Source: Microthrixaceae bacterium (GTDB taxonomy: Bacteria > Actinomycetota > Acidimicrobiia > Acidimicrobiales > Acidimicrobilacustridaceae). From it: a DNA stretch of 64,000 nt. Made by a program: the position numbers and the translations under genes. The stretch covers positions 1 to 64,000 of the forward strand of contig CANFQA010000007.1 of NCBI GenBank assembly GCA_947449015.1, read 5' to 3'. The notes beneath the pieces are model-generated. The model was given only the letters and a program-made list of their open reading frames with translations. It did not search any database and was not told the origin of the DNA. Below, piece after piece: positions 41,805 through 50,848 of the stretch (positions within the stretch are counted from its first letter, which is position 1; every line of letters starts with the position of its first letter).

Positions 41805-42961
41805 CAGCCCAGGATCTCCATCATCTGGCCGACATCCTTATCGCCGCGACCTGACATGTTGAGCAGCACTGTCTTGCCAGCGAGTTTCTCGCGATCTCGG
41901 CTGATCCATGCCAGCGCATGGGCCGGCTCGAGCGCCGGAATAATGCCCTCGGTGCGGCTGAGCAACTGGAAGGCATCGATGACCTGCTCATCAGTGACTG
42001 CTTCGTAGCGGGCCCGGCCAATGGATGAAAGGAACGAATGCTCAGGACCGACACCGGGATAGTCGAGACCGGCGGAGATTGAATGTGCTTCCTGTACCTG
42101 CCCGAACTCGTCCTGCATCAGGTAGCTCTTCATGCCGTGCACCACACCGGGAACGCCACGTCCGACTGCAGCACCGCCAGCGGGTTCAACACCCACGAGC
42201 TCAGCGTCGGTATCGGCGAAACCGGAGAAGATACCGATGGCATTGGAACCGCCGCCGACACAGGCCGTGACGATGTCGGGTACTGCGCCGTCGAGCAACT
42301 TCTCGCACTGCTCACGGGCTTCGAGACCGATGACGGTATGGAATTCACGCACCATCCATGGATACGGATGCGGTCCCATGACTGAGCCGAGGCAGTAGTG
42401 AGTGGTCTCGACCGTGGCAACCCAGTCGCGCATGGCTTCATTGACGGCGTCTTTGAGGGTGCGACTGCCGGAGAGCGCGGGCACGACCTCAGCACCGAGG
42501 AGTTTCATGCGGAAGACATTGAGAGCCTGGCGTTGTATGTCGACCTCGCCCATATAAACCATGCACTCCATGCCCATGAGCGCCGCAGCGGTGGCTGATG
42601 CCACACCATGCTGACCCGCACCTGTTTCAGCCACGAGACGGCTCTTGCCCATGCGCTTGGCCAACAACGCCTGCCCAAGCACATTGTTGATCTTGTGACT
42701 GCCGGTGTGGTTGAGATCCTCGCGCTTGAGCAGCACGCGAACGCCGAGTTCTTCGGAGAGCCGATGGCATTCAGTGAGCGGCGAGGGACGGCCGGCGTAA
42801 TCGGCGAGAAGACCATCGAGTTCGTTCCGGAAGCTGGGGTCTCCCCAGGCACTGCGGAAGGCTCGTTCGAGTTCGAGACAGGCGGGAACAAGCGTCTCGG
42901 GGACATAACGTCCGCCGAACTCGCCAAAACGACCTGAGGATGACGGCTCGGCCAGTGCCAT
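41804..42961 (-). CDS. trpB: Tryptophan synthase beta subunit
   Basis: TrpB joins indole and serine. The 385-residue PLP enzyme has [15 protein letters not shown] at the start, the Schiff-base Lys in [14 protein letters not shown], and [10 protein letters not shown] for phosphate binding. I start at ATG 42961 (after AGAGAGG) rather than the track's 42979. The 75-bp gap to trpF holds TAGCCT overlapping the trpF stop, a possible internal promoter. Confidence 0.96.
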   Translation of the reverse strand: MALAEPSSSGRFGEFGGRYVPETLVPACLELERAFRSAWGDPSFRNELDGLLADYAGRPSPLTECHRLSEELGVRVLLKREDLNHTGSHKINNVLGQALLAKRMGKSRLVAETGAGQHGVASATAAALMGMECMVYMGEVDIQRQALNVFRMKLLGAEVVPALSGSRTLKDAVNEAMRDWVATVETTHYCLGSVMGPHPYPWMVREFHTVIGLEAREQCEKLLDGAVPDIVTACVGGGSNAIGIFSGFADTDAELVGVEPAGGAAVGRGVPGVVHGMKSYLMQDEFGQVQEAHSISAGLDYPGVGPEHSFLSSIGRARYEAVTDEQVIDAFQLLSRTEGIIPALEPAHALAWISRDREKLAGKTVLLNMSGRGDKDVGQMMEILG

Positions 42962-43036
42962 GGTGATGCCTCTCTGCAACGGAAGTACTGCGATGGGGGG
43001 CCTGCGGAACCCGGGTGGGAGGCAGGTGGGGTCAGG

Positions 43037-43669
43037 CTACGCGTGCTTCGGGTCGAGAGAGAACTCAGAAAGCGCATCTGTTGCTGCATTGATGAAATGA
43101 CGCAGTTTCACGGGATCCTTGTGCCCCGGCTCCGCCTCGACGCCGCTGGCCACATCCACGCCCCAGGGACGAACGGCCTGCACGGCATCACGGACATTTT
43201 CGGCCGTAAGCCCTCCCGCGAGAATGACCCTTCGTCGCTCGGGAAGTGTGCCGACCAGATCCCAGTCGAAGACCTCGCCCGAACCGGGCACCGGCGCATC
43301 GAGAAGGATCGCATCGACGTCGTAGTCGTCGATGCGCGCGAGTCGCGGGTCATTGGCAGCGAAGGCCTGCACCAAGAACGGAACCCGACGCCGCAGCAAC
43401 GCGGCTTCTCCCGGCATCTCCTGACCATGCAACTGCACACCGGTCAGGCGAGCCACTGAGGCGATCTCGAGCACCTGGTCGGGATGATGATTACGAAACA
43501 CCCCGACAGCGGTGACGTCATAGGGCAATTGCTGGATGATCTCGGCGGCCTGCTCGGGAGTGACCTGGCGCTTCGACTCGGCGAAGATGAAGCCGAGCAC
43601 CTCGGCGCCCATGGCCACCGCCAGCAGCGCGTCGGCGGCGTTGGTGATCCCGCAGATCTTGACGAACAC
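43037..43669 (-). CDS. trpF: Phosphoribosylanthranilate isomerase
   Basis: The 210-residue TIM-barrel enzyme isomerises phosphoribosylanthranilate. It has FVKICGITNAADA with the catalytic Cys, GFIFAESKRQV, and the phosphate loops LAGGLTAENV and GVDVASGVEAEPGHKD with catalytic Asp. It begins with GTG 9 bp after trpC. Many Actinobacteria lack trpF and use the dual-function PriA; here a true trpF coexists with hisA. Confidence 0.93.
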   Translation of the reverse strand: MFVKICGITNAADALLAVAMGAEVLGFIFAESKRQVTPEQAAEIIQQLPYDVTAVGVFRNHHPDQVLEIASVARLTGVQLHGQEMPGEAALLRRRVPFLVQAFAANDPRLARIDDYDVDAILLDAPVPGSGEVFDWDLVGTLPERRRVILAGGLTAENVRDAVQAVRPWGVDVASGVEAEPGHKDPVKLRHFINAATDALSEFSLDPKHA

Positions 43670-43678
43670 GGTCGAACG

Positions 43679-44470
43679 CTACCGCCGGGCGTGACGCAGT
43701 GCAGCGACACCTGCTTGCGCATCACCCGAGGTGACGAGATGTTCACCCACCAGCACGGCGTGATAGCCGGCTTGGGCCAAGACTGCGGCGTCCTCTGGTC
43801 CGGTAATACCCGACTCGGCGACCCGAACCACACCCGCCGGCATCTGCGGGGCCATGCGCACTGCACGCGCGGTGTCAACAGTGAAAGTGACGAGATCGCG
43901 CTGATTCACTCCGATGAGATCGGCGCCGGCATCGATGGCCCGCTGCAATTCAGGTTCATCGTGAATTTCCACCAGGGCATCGAGGCCGATGCGACGAGCG
44001 AGGTCCAAGAACGACACAAGTTCGCTCTGATCAAGTGCGGCCGCGATGAGCAGCACACAATCGGCCCCCATGAGGCGGGCATCGCACACATCACGAGCGC
44101 TGACCGTGAAGTCCTTGCGCAGTACCGGCAGCGAACATGCCTCGCGAGCCGCGACAAGATCGGCGGCTGAACCACCGAAGAACTCGACATCGGTGAGCAC
44201 TGACAGACAGGCAGCGCCGCCCGCCTGGTACTGCTGGGCGAGACGCACCGGATCGAGATCGGTGGCGAGGTCGCCCTTCGATGGTGAGCGTCGCTTGATC
44301 TCGGAGATCACTGCGACATCTCCGGCCTCGGTCGCGGCGACGAGCGCGTCACGGAAGCCCCGTGCCGGAGGGAGCGAGGATGCCCGCTCGATGAGATCAT
44401 CGAGCGGGCGATCGTCGGCATCGGCCACGTCGCGGTGGGCGACGAGGATCCGATCGAGATAGGTGCTCAG
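43679..44470 (-). CDS. trpC: Indole-3-glycerol phosphate synthase (probable CTG start)
   Basis: TrpC closes the indole ring. Core motifs are VISEIKRRSPSKG, LRKDF, ALVEIHDE, IGVNQRDL and VAESGITGPED. The track starts at GTG 44428, which lacks the conserved N-terminal helix. Reading 14 codons further upstream gives STYLDRILVAHRDVADADDRPL, clearly the family N-terminus. The only start that captures it is CTG at 44470, which overlaps the stop of the upstream monooxygenase gene as CTGA, just like the ATGA overlaps elsewhere. No ATG, GTG or TTG is in frame upstream. Product 263 residues. Confidence 0.92.
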   Translation of the reverse strand: MSTYLDRILVAHRDVADADDRPLDDLIERASSLPPARGFRDALVAATEAGDVAVISEIKRRSPSKGDLATDLDPVRLAQQYQAGGAACLSVLTDVEFFGGSAADLVAAREACSLPVLRKDFTVSARDVCDARLMGADCVLLIAAALDQSELVSFLDLARRIGLDALVEIHDEPELQRAIDAGADLIGVNQRDLVTFTVDTARAVRMAPQMPAGVVRVAESGITGPEDAAVLAQAGYHAVLVGEHLVTSGDAQAGVAALRHARR

Positions 44471-44781
44471 GCCGGGAGGCCCTTGCTCTTCGGCGTGGGG
44501 TTTGCCATCACCATCATCGGCGGCTCAGCCATCAGCGGTGTGAGGGTGCCGAACAGGGCTCCCATGGCTTCACTGCCACCGTGGATGCCGAGCGCATCGC
44601 CGTCGGTGTAGAGCTCGAAGATCCACACGGTGTTGGCATCGCCGGCATCAAGGTGGAAGGAGTACACGAGGGTGCCTTCCTCAGATTCCACGGTGGGCAG
44701 CATGGTCTCAAGAGCAGCCACGCCTTCGGCGCGCTTGCCATCTTGGAAAACCATCTTCACGAAGAGTGATGTCTGTGTCAT
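44467..44781 (-). CDS. Antibiotic-biosynthesis-monooxygenase (ABM) domain protein
   Basis: The 104-residue protein has the ABM ferredoxin-like fold pattern: FVKMVFQDGKRAEGVAALETML, EEGTLVYSFHLDAGDANTVWIFELYTDGDALGIH. Such small dimeric proteins are oxygenases, haem-degrading or stress enzymes; the substrate is unknown. TAAGGT is 8 nt before its ATG, so it appears to lead the trpC-trpF-trpB-trpA-glbO transcript. Confidence 0.78.
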   Translation of the reverse strand: MTQTSLFVKMVFQDGKRAEGVAALETMLPTVESEEGTLVYSFHLDAGDANTVWIFELYTDGDALGIHGGSEAMGALFGTLTPLMAEPPMMVMANPTPKSKGLPA

Positions 44782-44789
44782 GAGCGCAA

Positions 44790-44795
44790 ACCTTA
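44790..44795 (-). promoter_or_regulatory. -10 element (TAAGGT) for the ABM-trpCFBA transcript
   Basis: TAAGGT-N8-ATG on the minus strand. The box touches the base of the upstream terminator hairpin. Confidence 0.5.
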
Positions 44796-44824
44796 GGCCA
44801 CCGCGACGGCCCAGCGGGTGGCCT
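44795..44824 (-). terminator. Hairpin at the end of the hisI-trpE-ygfZ-dnaJ run
   Basis: AGGCCACC and GGTGGCCT form an 8-bp stem around a 14-nt GC-rich loop, starting at the dnaJ-like gene's stop codon. Confidence 0.45.
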
Positions 44825-45378
44825 CAGAGTTGCCGCTCATGACTTCGACTGCGGGCAATAGCCACCACCGGCGAAGCCAGAAATCCGAGCAACCCCAACA
44901 CAATGCCGATGACCCCGAGTGAGAGCAGGAACGACAGGTTCACCATCACTCCCAAGATGATGACCGCAACCCCACCCATCATCAGTAGAACTGGCAGAAG
45001 CTGCATCCACCTCGGAATCCCAGTGCCTTCAACGGCATCATCAATGAGTGCCGAGTAGTCAGTGTCATCGTCATCGAACGGGACGAAGGTGTAGTCGGCG
45101 GGACTCGGTCGGAACCGCGAGGTGGATGCCTCATCGTCACCACGACGGCGGGCGTCATAGGCCTCACGGCGGACCGGATCACCAAGAACAGTCCATGCTT
45201 GGTTGATGCGTTGCATCTCGCGTTCGTTCTTCGCACGCGATGACGCATCGGTGGATTCGTGGAAATCGGGATGGTGTTCCCGAGCAAGGCGGAGATAGCA
45301 ACGGCGGATCTCCGCAGTCGCTGCGCTCTCGGTCACCCCAAGCGCTGCGTAATGGTCGATGCCGTCGAAAGCGCTCAC
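44824..45378 (-). CDS. J-domain protein with two membrane helices
   Basis: The 184-residue protein has an N-terminal J domain (YAALGVTESAATAEIRRCYLRLAREHHPDFHE) with the essential HPD motif, a charged linker, and two C-terminal hydrophobic segments (LLPVLLMMGGVAVIILGVMV and LLSLGVIGIVLGLLGFLASP). It could recruit DnaK to the membrane. It begins with GTG right after the ygfZ stop. Lacks the G/F and zinc regions of DnaJ itself. Confidence 0.85.
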   Translation of the reverse strand: MSAFDGIDHYAALGVTESAATAEIRRCYLRLAREHHPDFHESTDASSRAKNEREMQRINQAWTVLGDPVRREAYDARRRGDDEASTSRFRPSPADYTFVPFDDDDTDYSALIDDAVEGTGIPRWMQLLPVLLMMGGVAVIILGVMVNLSFLLSLGVIGIVLGLLGFLASPVVAIARSRSHERQL

Positions 45379-45380
45379 GA

Positions 45381-46328
45381 CTACTGGGCGGCGGGCGGTT
45401 CGGTCACCACCGCAGGAAAGACGCGCTCCCCATCGACGACCTCGACAGCCGTGCCGAACTCAACAGCACGGGCCAGCGGACCAAGAGCCAGCGCCGGGTA
45501 TGCGGCACCGAGTGAGGGCGTTGAGCTGGTGACCCTGCCGACAACTGCACCATCAAGCAGGATCTGCGAGCCCACTGCCGGCCCTGTGCCGAGTGCTGCG
45601 GAACTGTCGAGGATCAGAAGTCGGATCGGCTTGGGGACATTGCCGCCACGACTATGGATCCGGGTGACCAGTTCCTGTCCGGTGTAGCAACCTTTGGTGA
45701 AACAAACCGAGTTTTCGATGACCCATGCACCGGCCTCACCGGGAATGGTCTCTGCGGTGAGTTCAGCCCCCAGAGACGGAACACCATGCGCGATGCGATA
45801 GCGCTCCAGCGCCGCAGGCGGAACCGGAACGACATCAAGAGCGCGGGCCGCATCCTCTCCATCCATCGCAAGGAGTGCATCAACCCCGGCGACTCCGGGA
45901 CCGACAGGGGTGCCCGACAGCGCATCGTTCACCTCATCGCCGAGTCGGATGAGTTCAGGTGACCATCGGCGAGCAACCATCGACCACGTCTCCGGTTCAG
46001 AGATGATGGCATCGGTGCGCAGAAGGAACCGCCGCAATCGGGTGACAAGCGCATCGCTCCCGCCCGGTTCAACCTCAAGGCGGTACTCGTCATCGGCGAT
46101 CCGGTGTACTCGCAGCCAGGAACACACCCGCCCATTGGGTTCGAGAATGAACGACCAGGCACTTGTGCCCGCCATGGCAATGACGTCCTGGCTGAGCTGC
46201 CCCTGCAAGTACCGTCCGGCGTCGGGACCCCGCACCGCAACAACTTCTCGTGGCACGATCGCCACTGATCGCCCATCGCAGAGCGCGTCATACCCGCTGC
46301 GCACTGCGTCGACAGAGTCCTCGGTCAT
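45381..46328 (-). CDS. ygfZ: YgfZ/GcvT-family folate-binding protein
   Basis: YgfZ proteins help assemble or repair iron-sulfur enzymes. The 315-residue protein has the signature cysteine motif TKGCYTGQELVTRI near residue 225 and the GcvT-like start GPDAGRYLQGQLSQDV. Start ATG overlaps the trpE stop by 4 bp (ATGA). Its product may support the many Fe-S enzymes in the cell; no specific partner is evident here. Confidence 0.9.
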   Translation of the reverse strand: MTEDSVDAVRSGYDALCDGRSVAIVPREVVAVRGPDAGRYLQGQLSQDVIAMAGTSAWSFILEPNGRVCSWLRVHRIADDEYRLEVEPGGSDALVTRLRRFLLRTDAIISEPETWSMVARRWSPELIRLGDEVNDALSGTPVGPGVAGVDALLAMDGEDAARALDVVPVPPAALERYRIAHGVPSLGAELTAETIPGEAGAWVIENSVCFTKGCYTGQELVTRIHSRGGNVPKPIRLLILDSSAALGTGPAVGSQILLDGAVVGRVTSSTPSLGAAYPALALGPLARAVEFGTAVEVVDGERVFPAVVTEPPAAQ

Positions 46329-47839
46329 TTGCCCTGCCGCTGCGCGGTCATACGTCGAGCACCGGGTACCGCGCTGAGCAGTGCCCGTGCCTTGTTATGA
46401 CACTCAAGATCTTCTTGTTCGGCGATGCTGTCGACCACGATGCCAGCACCAGCCTGCACATGAGCAACTCCATCAGCGCCGACCACAAGGGTACGGATGG
46501 CAATGGCAGTGTCGATGGTGCCGGAAAAGTCGAGATAGCCAACAACGCCGGCATAGGGGCCGCGCTTGATTGGCTCCAGCGCATCGATGATCTCCATGGC
46601 GCGAACCTTGGGAGCGCCCGACACCGTGCCGGCCGGCAGCGTTGCCCGCAGAACATCAATCGGCGTGCATCCATCGGCGAGGTCGCCGGAGACCTGCGAG
46701 GTGAGATGCATGACATGGCTGTAGCGCTCGAGAATCATCTTCTCGTCGAGTTGTTCGGTGCCGAATTTCACGACGCGACCTACATCGTTGCGGGCAAGAT
46801 CGATGAGCATCACGTGCTCGGCGATCTCCTTGGGATGCTCACGAAGTTCGGCGCCAAGGCGACGATCTTCTTCCTCGGTACGACCGCGGCGACGGGTGCC
46901 GGCGATCGGGCGGGAGATCACCCTGCCCTCGACCAGCTTGACCATGGGCTCCGGTGACGAGCCGGCAAGGCTGACCGTCTCGGTGCGAACGAAATACATG
47001 TACGGACTGGGATTGACCTGCCGCAACACTCGATAGAAGTCGAACGGATCGGCCTCAAGGTCGAACGAGAAGCGTTGTGAAAGCACCACTTGGAAAATGT
47101 CGCCAGCGAGGATGTGCTCTTTGGCAACTTCCACGGCAGCGGCGTACTGCTCGGCGGTGACTGAACTGCGCACCTCGGGAAGTTCGGGATCGGCCATGGG
47201 CGGTTCAACCATGGGCTCGTCAAGGGGACGGGCCCCATCAGCGGCGAGTTGGTCAAGGCGCACCACCGCATCGTCATAGAGACGATCGAGATCCGCAGAG
47301 GTTGCGCCCTCGGGCACAAGCACGTTGTCGATCAGCGTGACCCGTTGACGGAAATGATCGAACGCGGCCATCTGCCCAATGATGGACATGACCGCATCGG
47401 GATAACCGGTGACATCGGTGGGAACGTCGGGGAGGTGCTCAACCTCGCGCACCACGTCGTAGCCGAGATAGCCGACAACGCCACCGTGCAACGGCGGGAG
47501 TTCATCGAGCTGCGGAGATCGGTAGCGCTCGAGCAACCATTCGATGGCCGCAAGAATGCCGCGATCTCGTGGCATTGCCGCGGGGACATCGCCGTCGACC
47601 TCGAGCCTGCCATTGCGAAGCACGAGCGTGGCATGCGGGTTGCGACCAACGAATGACCAGCGGCTCCATCGCTCACCATGCTCAACCGACTCGAACAGAA
47701 AACCGGCGCGATCATCACCGCATAACCGAGCGAATGCCGCAACTGGCGTGATCAGGTCAGCAAGAAGCTCGCGCCAAAGCGGCACGACGGAATAGGTGGC
47801 CGCCAGTTCGTGGAACTCCTCGCGAGTGGGACGCAGCAC
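46325..47839 (-). CDS. trpE: Anthranilate synthase component I
   Basis: TrpE makes anthranilate from chorismate with ammonia from TrpG. The 504-residue protein has the chorismate-enzyme core: RPIAGTRRRG, HVMLIDLARNDVGRV, SGAPKVRAMEIIDALEP and QAGAGIVVDSI. The N-terminal LFESVEHGERWSRWSFVG carries the feedback-site region. It begins with GTG 5 bp after hisI. Neither trpG nor trpD is in this window. Confidence 0.95.
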   Translation of the reverse strand: MLRPTREEFHELAATYSVVPLWRELLADLITPVAAFARLCGDDRAGFLFESVEHGERWSRWSFVGRNPHATLVLRNGRLEVDGDVPAAMPRDRGILAAIEWLLERYRSPQLDELPPLHGGVVGYLGYDVVREVEHLPDVPTDVTGYPDAVMSIIGQMAAFDHFRQRVTLIDNVLVPEGATSADLDRLYDDAVVRLDQLAADGARPLDEPMVEPPMADPELPEVRSSVTAEQYAAAVEVAKEHILAGDIFQVVLSQRFSFDLEADPFDFYRVLRQVNPSPYMYFVRTETVSLAGSSPEPMVKLVEGRVISRPIAGTRRRGRTEEEDRRLGAELREHPKEIAEHVMLIDLARNDVGRVVKFGTEQLDEKMILERYSHVMHLTSQVSGDLADGCTPIDVLRATLPAGTVSGAPKVRAMEIIDALEPIKRGPYAGVVGYLDFSGTIDTAIAIRTLVVGADGVAHVQAGAGIVVDSIAEQEDLECHNKARALLSAVPGARRMTAQRQGK

Positions 47840-47844
47840 GGAGA

Positions 47845-48231
47845 TCAGTCGTCCGATCCACTGTCTGGTCCGCTCTCGGGTCCGAACGCGGTGAAGAAGC
47901 AGGAGTAGTTACCGGTATGGCACGCACCCTTGCCTTCTTGTTCAACGATGAATAGCAACGTGTCCCCGTCGCAGTCGTAATAAGCCTCACGGATGTACTG
48001 ACGATCACCAGAGGTTTCACCCTTGCACCAGTACTCCTGACGCGAACGGCTCCAGAACCAGGTGCGGCCGGTCTCAAGGGAGCTACGAAGCGAATCAGCG
48101 TTCATCCACGCCATCATCAGTACCTGGCCGGTGCCCTGCTCCTGCACGATGGCAGGAACGAGCCCATCCTCATTGAACGTGACGGCGGCAAGTTGGTCGT
48201 CGGTGGCGGTAATCGGAATGCTCTCGGGCAT
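47845..48231 (-). CDS. hisI: Phosphoribosyl-AMP cyclohydrolase
   Basis: The 128-residue enzyme opens the adenine ring in histidine synthesis using zinc. It has [30 protein letters not shown] and the metal-ligand cysteines in [10 protein letters not shown] and [12 protein letters not shown]. No HisE domain is fused. TAGCGT lies 6 nt before the ATG, so it is leaderless and starts the hisI-trpE-ygfZ-dnaJ transcript. Confidence 0.95.
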   Translation of the reverse strand: MPESIPITATDDQLAAVTFNEDGLVPAIVQEQGTGQVLMMAWMNADSLRSSLETGRTWFWSRSRQEYWCKGETSGDRQYIREAYYDCDGDTLLFIVEQEGKGACHTGNYSCFFTAFGPESGPDSGSDD

Positions 48232-48237
48232 GCCGAC

Positions 48238-48243
48238 ACGCTA
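48238..48243 (-). promoter_or_regulatory. -10 element (TAGCGT) for leaderless hisI
   Basis: TAGCGT-N6-ATG on the minus strand, at the head of the hisI-trpE run. Confidence 0.6.
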
Positions 48244-48282
48244 GCGGTGCGGCGCCCTGCAGCCGTTCAGAGATTCGCCGAC

Positions 48283-48651
48283 TCAGAGGTAGAGACCGGT
48301 GCTGCCTTCGGCCAGACGCTCAGCGGCGACCGCATGGACGTCACGTTCACGCAGGATGACGTAATCGTTGCCCCGCACTTCGACCTCGTAGCGGTCCTCA
48401 GGGTTGAACAGGACCTGATCACCCGGCTCCATGGCCCGCACGTTCGGGCCCACAGCGACGACCTCGGCCCATACGAGGCGCTTGCCAATCTGAGCAGTCG
48501 CGGGAATGAGAATGCCTCCAGTGGACCTGCGCTCACCCTCCGGGCCGCCCATGTCCACCAGCACACGGTCATTGAGCATCTTGATCGGAAGGTTCTCGCC
48601 GGAACGGCCCACTCCCTCGCTCAGCATCTCCACAGTCTGCGATGTCGTCAC
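48283..48651 (-). CDS. GroES-like co-chaperonin (extra Cpn10)
   Basis: The 122-residue protein has a 24-residue N-terminal extension and then a Cpn10 domain (IKMLNDRVLVDMGG, STGGILIPATAQ, VVAVGPNV, GDQVLFNPEDRYEVEV, DYVILRERDVHAV). This is a second GroES type common in Actinobacteria, distinct from the one paired with GroEL; no groEL is here. GTG 48651 is chosen because TACCGT lies 6 nt upstream. An internal ATG at 48579 would remove the extension. Confidence 0.85.
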   Translation of the reverse strand: MTTSQTVEMLSEGVGRSGENLPIKMLNDRVLVDMGGPEGERRSTGGILIPATAQIGKRLVWAEVVAVGPNVRAMEPGDQVLFNPEDRYEVEVRGNDYVILRERDVHAVAAERLAEGSTGLYL

Positions 48652-48657
48652 GTCCCG

Positions 48658-48667
48658 ACGGTACCGT
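48658..48667. promoter_or_regulatory. Shared palindromic -10 element for two divergent leaderless genes
   Basis: ACGGTACCGT is a perfect palindrome that contains TACCGT on both strands, the two hexamers sharing the central TA. On the minus strand it is 6 nt from the groES-like GTG, on the plus strand 8 nt from the hydrolase GTG. The two starts are only 24 bp apart, so one 10-bp element appears to drive both directions. Confidence 0.55.
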
Positions 48668-48675
48668 CTCCACCC

Positions 48676-49350
48676 GTGACTGACGACTCCGACACTCTGA
48701 CCCTGCGCCTCATCACTGCTGACGGTCTCAGCCTCGAGGCCGAAGCTCGACTCCCGCAGGTCCAAACCACCGGCGATGACGCCGAAAACCTCGTCACTGG
48801 TGCGGTCGTGCTCGCCCATCCCCACCCCCAGCAGGGCGGCTCGATGACATCGCTGGTCACCAGCGAACTCTTCCGGATCCTCCCGCAGCATGGACTTGGC
48901 GTGTTGCGGTTCAACTTCCGTGGGGTCGGCACCTCGGAAGGCTCCTATGGCGAGGGCCGAGCCGAACGCGCCGACATCGTTGCCGCCATCGATGCCCTCG
49001 TTGAGTTGTGGCCGACGCGTCCACTGGTGCTGTGCGGGTGGTCGTTCGGGGGCGACACATCTCTGTCAGTCGTCGACGAGCGACTCAGCGCCTGGGTTGC
49101 TCTTGCTCCCCCGCTGCGCATCCTTCCGCTCGAGGAACTCAGCGCCGCCGCCGGATCCGACCAGCGCCCCACCCTGCTCATCGTTCCCGAACATGATCAG
49201 TTCCGCACACCCGAGGCCGCGGCCGAAGCAACACAGGACTGGGTCAACACGTCAATCATTGCGATTGCCGGAGCGGATCACTTCCTTGTGGGTCGCACCG
49301 AGAAGGTCGCCGGGCTGGTGACCGCCTTCATCCGCGATCTGGACAGCTGA
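48676..49350 (+). CDS. Alpha/beta-hydrolase
   Basis: The 224-residue protein has the hydrolase fold pattern: VVLAHPHPQQGGSM with an oxyanion region, LRFNFRGVGTSEG, nucleophile LCGWSFGGDTSL, acid in VPEHDQF and a His in GADHFLVG. The PHPQ segment is typical of a group often annotated as dienelactone-hydrolase-like. Substrate unknown. The GTG start is set by the shared promoter; the track ORF extends into the groES-like gene. It lies on the opposite strand to the his and trp genes that flank it. Confidence 0.82.
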   Translation: MTDDSDTLTLRLITADGLSLEAEARLPQVQTTGDDAENLVTGAVVLAHPHPQQGGSMTSLVTSELFRILPQHGLGVLRFNFRGVGTSEGSYGEGRAERADIVAAIDALVELWPTRPLVLCGWSFGGDTSLSVVDERLSAWVALAPPLRILPLEELSAAAGSDQRPTLLIVPEHDQFRTPEAAAEATQDWVNTSIIAIAGADHFLVGRTEKVAGLVTAFIRDLDS

Positions 49351-49390
49351 GTTCGCAGAACAAACGCCCCATCAGCCTCGTGGACCCGTT

Positions 49391-50182
49391 TTACGGTCGG
49401 ACGATGACTCCAGCGGCGGTCATATGCGCCTTCGCTTCATGCACAGTGTGCTCACCGAAATGAAAGATTGATGCGGCAAGCACCGCGTCCGCTCGACCCA
49501 CGGTGATGCCCTCGACGAGATGCTGAAGGTTTCCAACGCCACCCGACGCGATGACCGGGACGGTGACCGAATCACTCACCGCTGCAGTGAGTTCAGTATC
49601 GAAGCCATCGCGAGTGCCATCGCGATCCATTGACGTGAGCAGGATCTCACCAGCGCCTAGCGACACCGCTCTTTGTGCCCACTCAATGACGTCGAGACCG
49701 GTAGGGGTCCGTCCACCATGGATAAAGACTTCCCAACCCGTCTGGCCTGAGGCGTCTGCAGGGGCATCTGCGGCATCGCGACGGGCTCGGGCATCAATAG
49801 CCACCACCACGCACTGATTGCCGAACTCCGCGGCAATCTCGCTGATGAGTTCCGGTCGATCAACCGCTGCTGTGTTGATCGACACCTTGTCGGCGCCCGC
49901 TCGCAACATACGCCGGGCATCATCGACTGTTCGGATACCGCCGCCAATGGTGAACGGGATGAACACCTGCTCCGCGGTGCGTCGGACCATGTCGACCACA
50001 GTTTCGCGACCATCCGAGGATGCTGTGATGTCCAGAAAAATCAGTTCATCGGCACCTTCGGCGTCGTAGCGGGCTGCGAGTTCAACCGGATCACCGGCAT
50101 CACGTAAGCCGATGAAGTTCACGCCTTTCACCACCCGCCCGGCATCGACATCGAGACATGGGATCACGCGTGCCGTTCGCAT
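49391..50182 (-). CDS. hisF: Imidazole glycerol phosphate synthase cyclase subunit
   Basis: HisF uses ammonia from HisH to make imidazole-glycerol phosphate and AICAR. The 263-residue barrel has [19 protein letters not shown] with the catalytic Asp, the second Asp in [15 protein letters not shown] and the paired phosphate loops. Its ATG overlaps the upstream methyltransferase stop (ATGA). hisI, which often follows hisF, is displaced by the hydrolase and groES-like genes. Confidence 0.96.
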   Translation of the reverse strand: MRTARVIPCLDVDAGRVVKGVNFIGLRDAGDPVELAARYDAEGADELIFLDITASSDGRETVVDMVRRTAEQVFIPFTIGGGIRTVDDARRMLRAGADKVSINTAAVDRPELISEIAAEFGNQCVVVAIDARARRDAADAPADASGQTGWEVFIHGGRTPTGLDVIEWAQRAVSLGAGEILLTSMDRDGTRDGFDTELTAAVSDSVTVPVIASGGVGNLQHLVEGITVGRADAVLAASIFHFGEHTVHEAKAHMTAAGVIVRP

Positions 50183-50814
50183 CAGGACTCCCCGCCCACG
50201 CGACGGGCGCGCACAATGGTGTCGATGGCGGTGCGATCACCATCGGGAGTGCTGACGACACGGTCGATACGGCCAGATCGCTCCACAATCAGTTCGACCC
50301 CGAGTGAGAGCTCGGCTGCCGCGAGCGAGTCGAGCACACCGTCAGCGGTTGTCAACACGGATTCATCCTGGGGACCTCCGTGCCCTTCGCTCAGGTTGAG
50401 CAGATCATGAGCAACAAGCAGCAATGTTGCATCGGGGGCCAATGCCGCAACCGCCGTGCGCAAGGCCATGGCCAACTCATGAGCGGGCACCTGCAGATAG
50501 AACATGACGACAAGGTCGAAGCCATCCGACGGCGGCGTCCAACCAGTGACATCAGCACAGATCCACGTGCCGGCGACACCGTTGTCCGCAGCCAATGTTG
50601 TGGCTTTGGCCACGCCGACTTCAGAAAAGTCAACGCCGGTGACTGTCCATCCTTGGGTTGCCAACCACACCGCATTGCGACCTTCTCCGCAGGCAAGGTC
50701 AAGCGCCCGACCGGGAGTTAGCCCATTGACCTCAACCGGAAGGAACTGGTTCGGCTCGCCCTTCCAGATGAGTTCGGTCGTGTCGTAGCGGGAATTCCAG
50801 GCGGCGGCGTCCAT
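50182..50814 (-). CDS. SAM-dependent methyltransferase within the his cluster
   Basis: The 210-residue protein has motif [20 protein letters not shown] and the following [14 protein letters not shown], resembling TehB/thiopurine-type methyltransferases. It starts at ATG 50814, where TACACT lies 6 nt upstream; the longer track ORF overlaps the end of hisA. It occupies the place between hisA and hisF where mycobacteria carry impA. The substrate is unknown. Confidence 0.82.
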   Translation of the reverse strand: MDAAAWNSRYDTTELIWKGEPNQFLPVEVNGLTPGRALDLACGEGRNAVWLATQGWTVTGVDFSEVGVAKATTLAADNGVAGTWICADVTGWTPPSDGFDLVVMFYLQVPAHELAMALRTAVAALAPDATLLLVAHDLLNLSEGHGGPQDESVLTTADGVLDSLAAAELSLGVELIVERSGRIDRVVSTPDGDRTAIDTIVRARRVGGES

Positions 50815-50820
50815 CTGAGG

Positions 50821-50826
50821 AGTGTA
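50821..50826 (-). promoter_or_regulatory. Internal -10 element (TACACT) inside the his operon
   Basis: TACACT-N6-ATG on the minus strand in the 34-bp gap after hisA. It would let the methyltransferase and hisF be transcribed separately. Confidence 0.5.
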
Positions 50827-50848
50827 CGGGGGCGCGTTGCCGCGACCC

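Noticed and set aside
48193-49350. 385-codon version of the hydrolase
   Set aside because: The N-terminal 161 codons lie antisense to the groES-like gene; the shared promoter supports the GTG at 48676.
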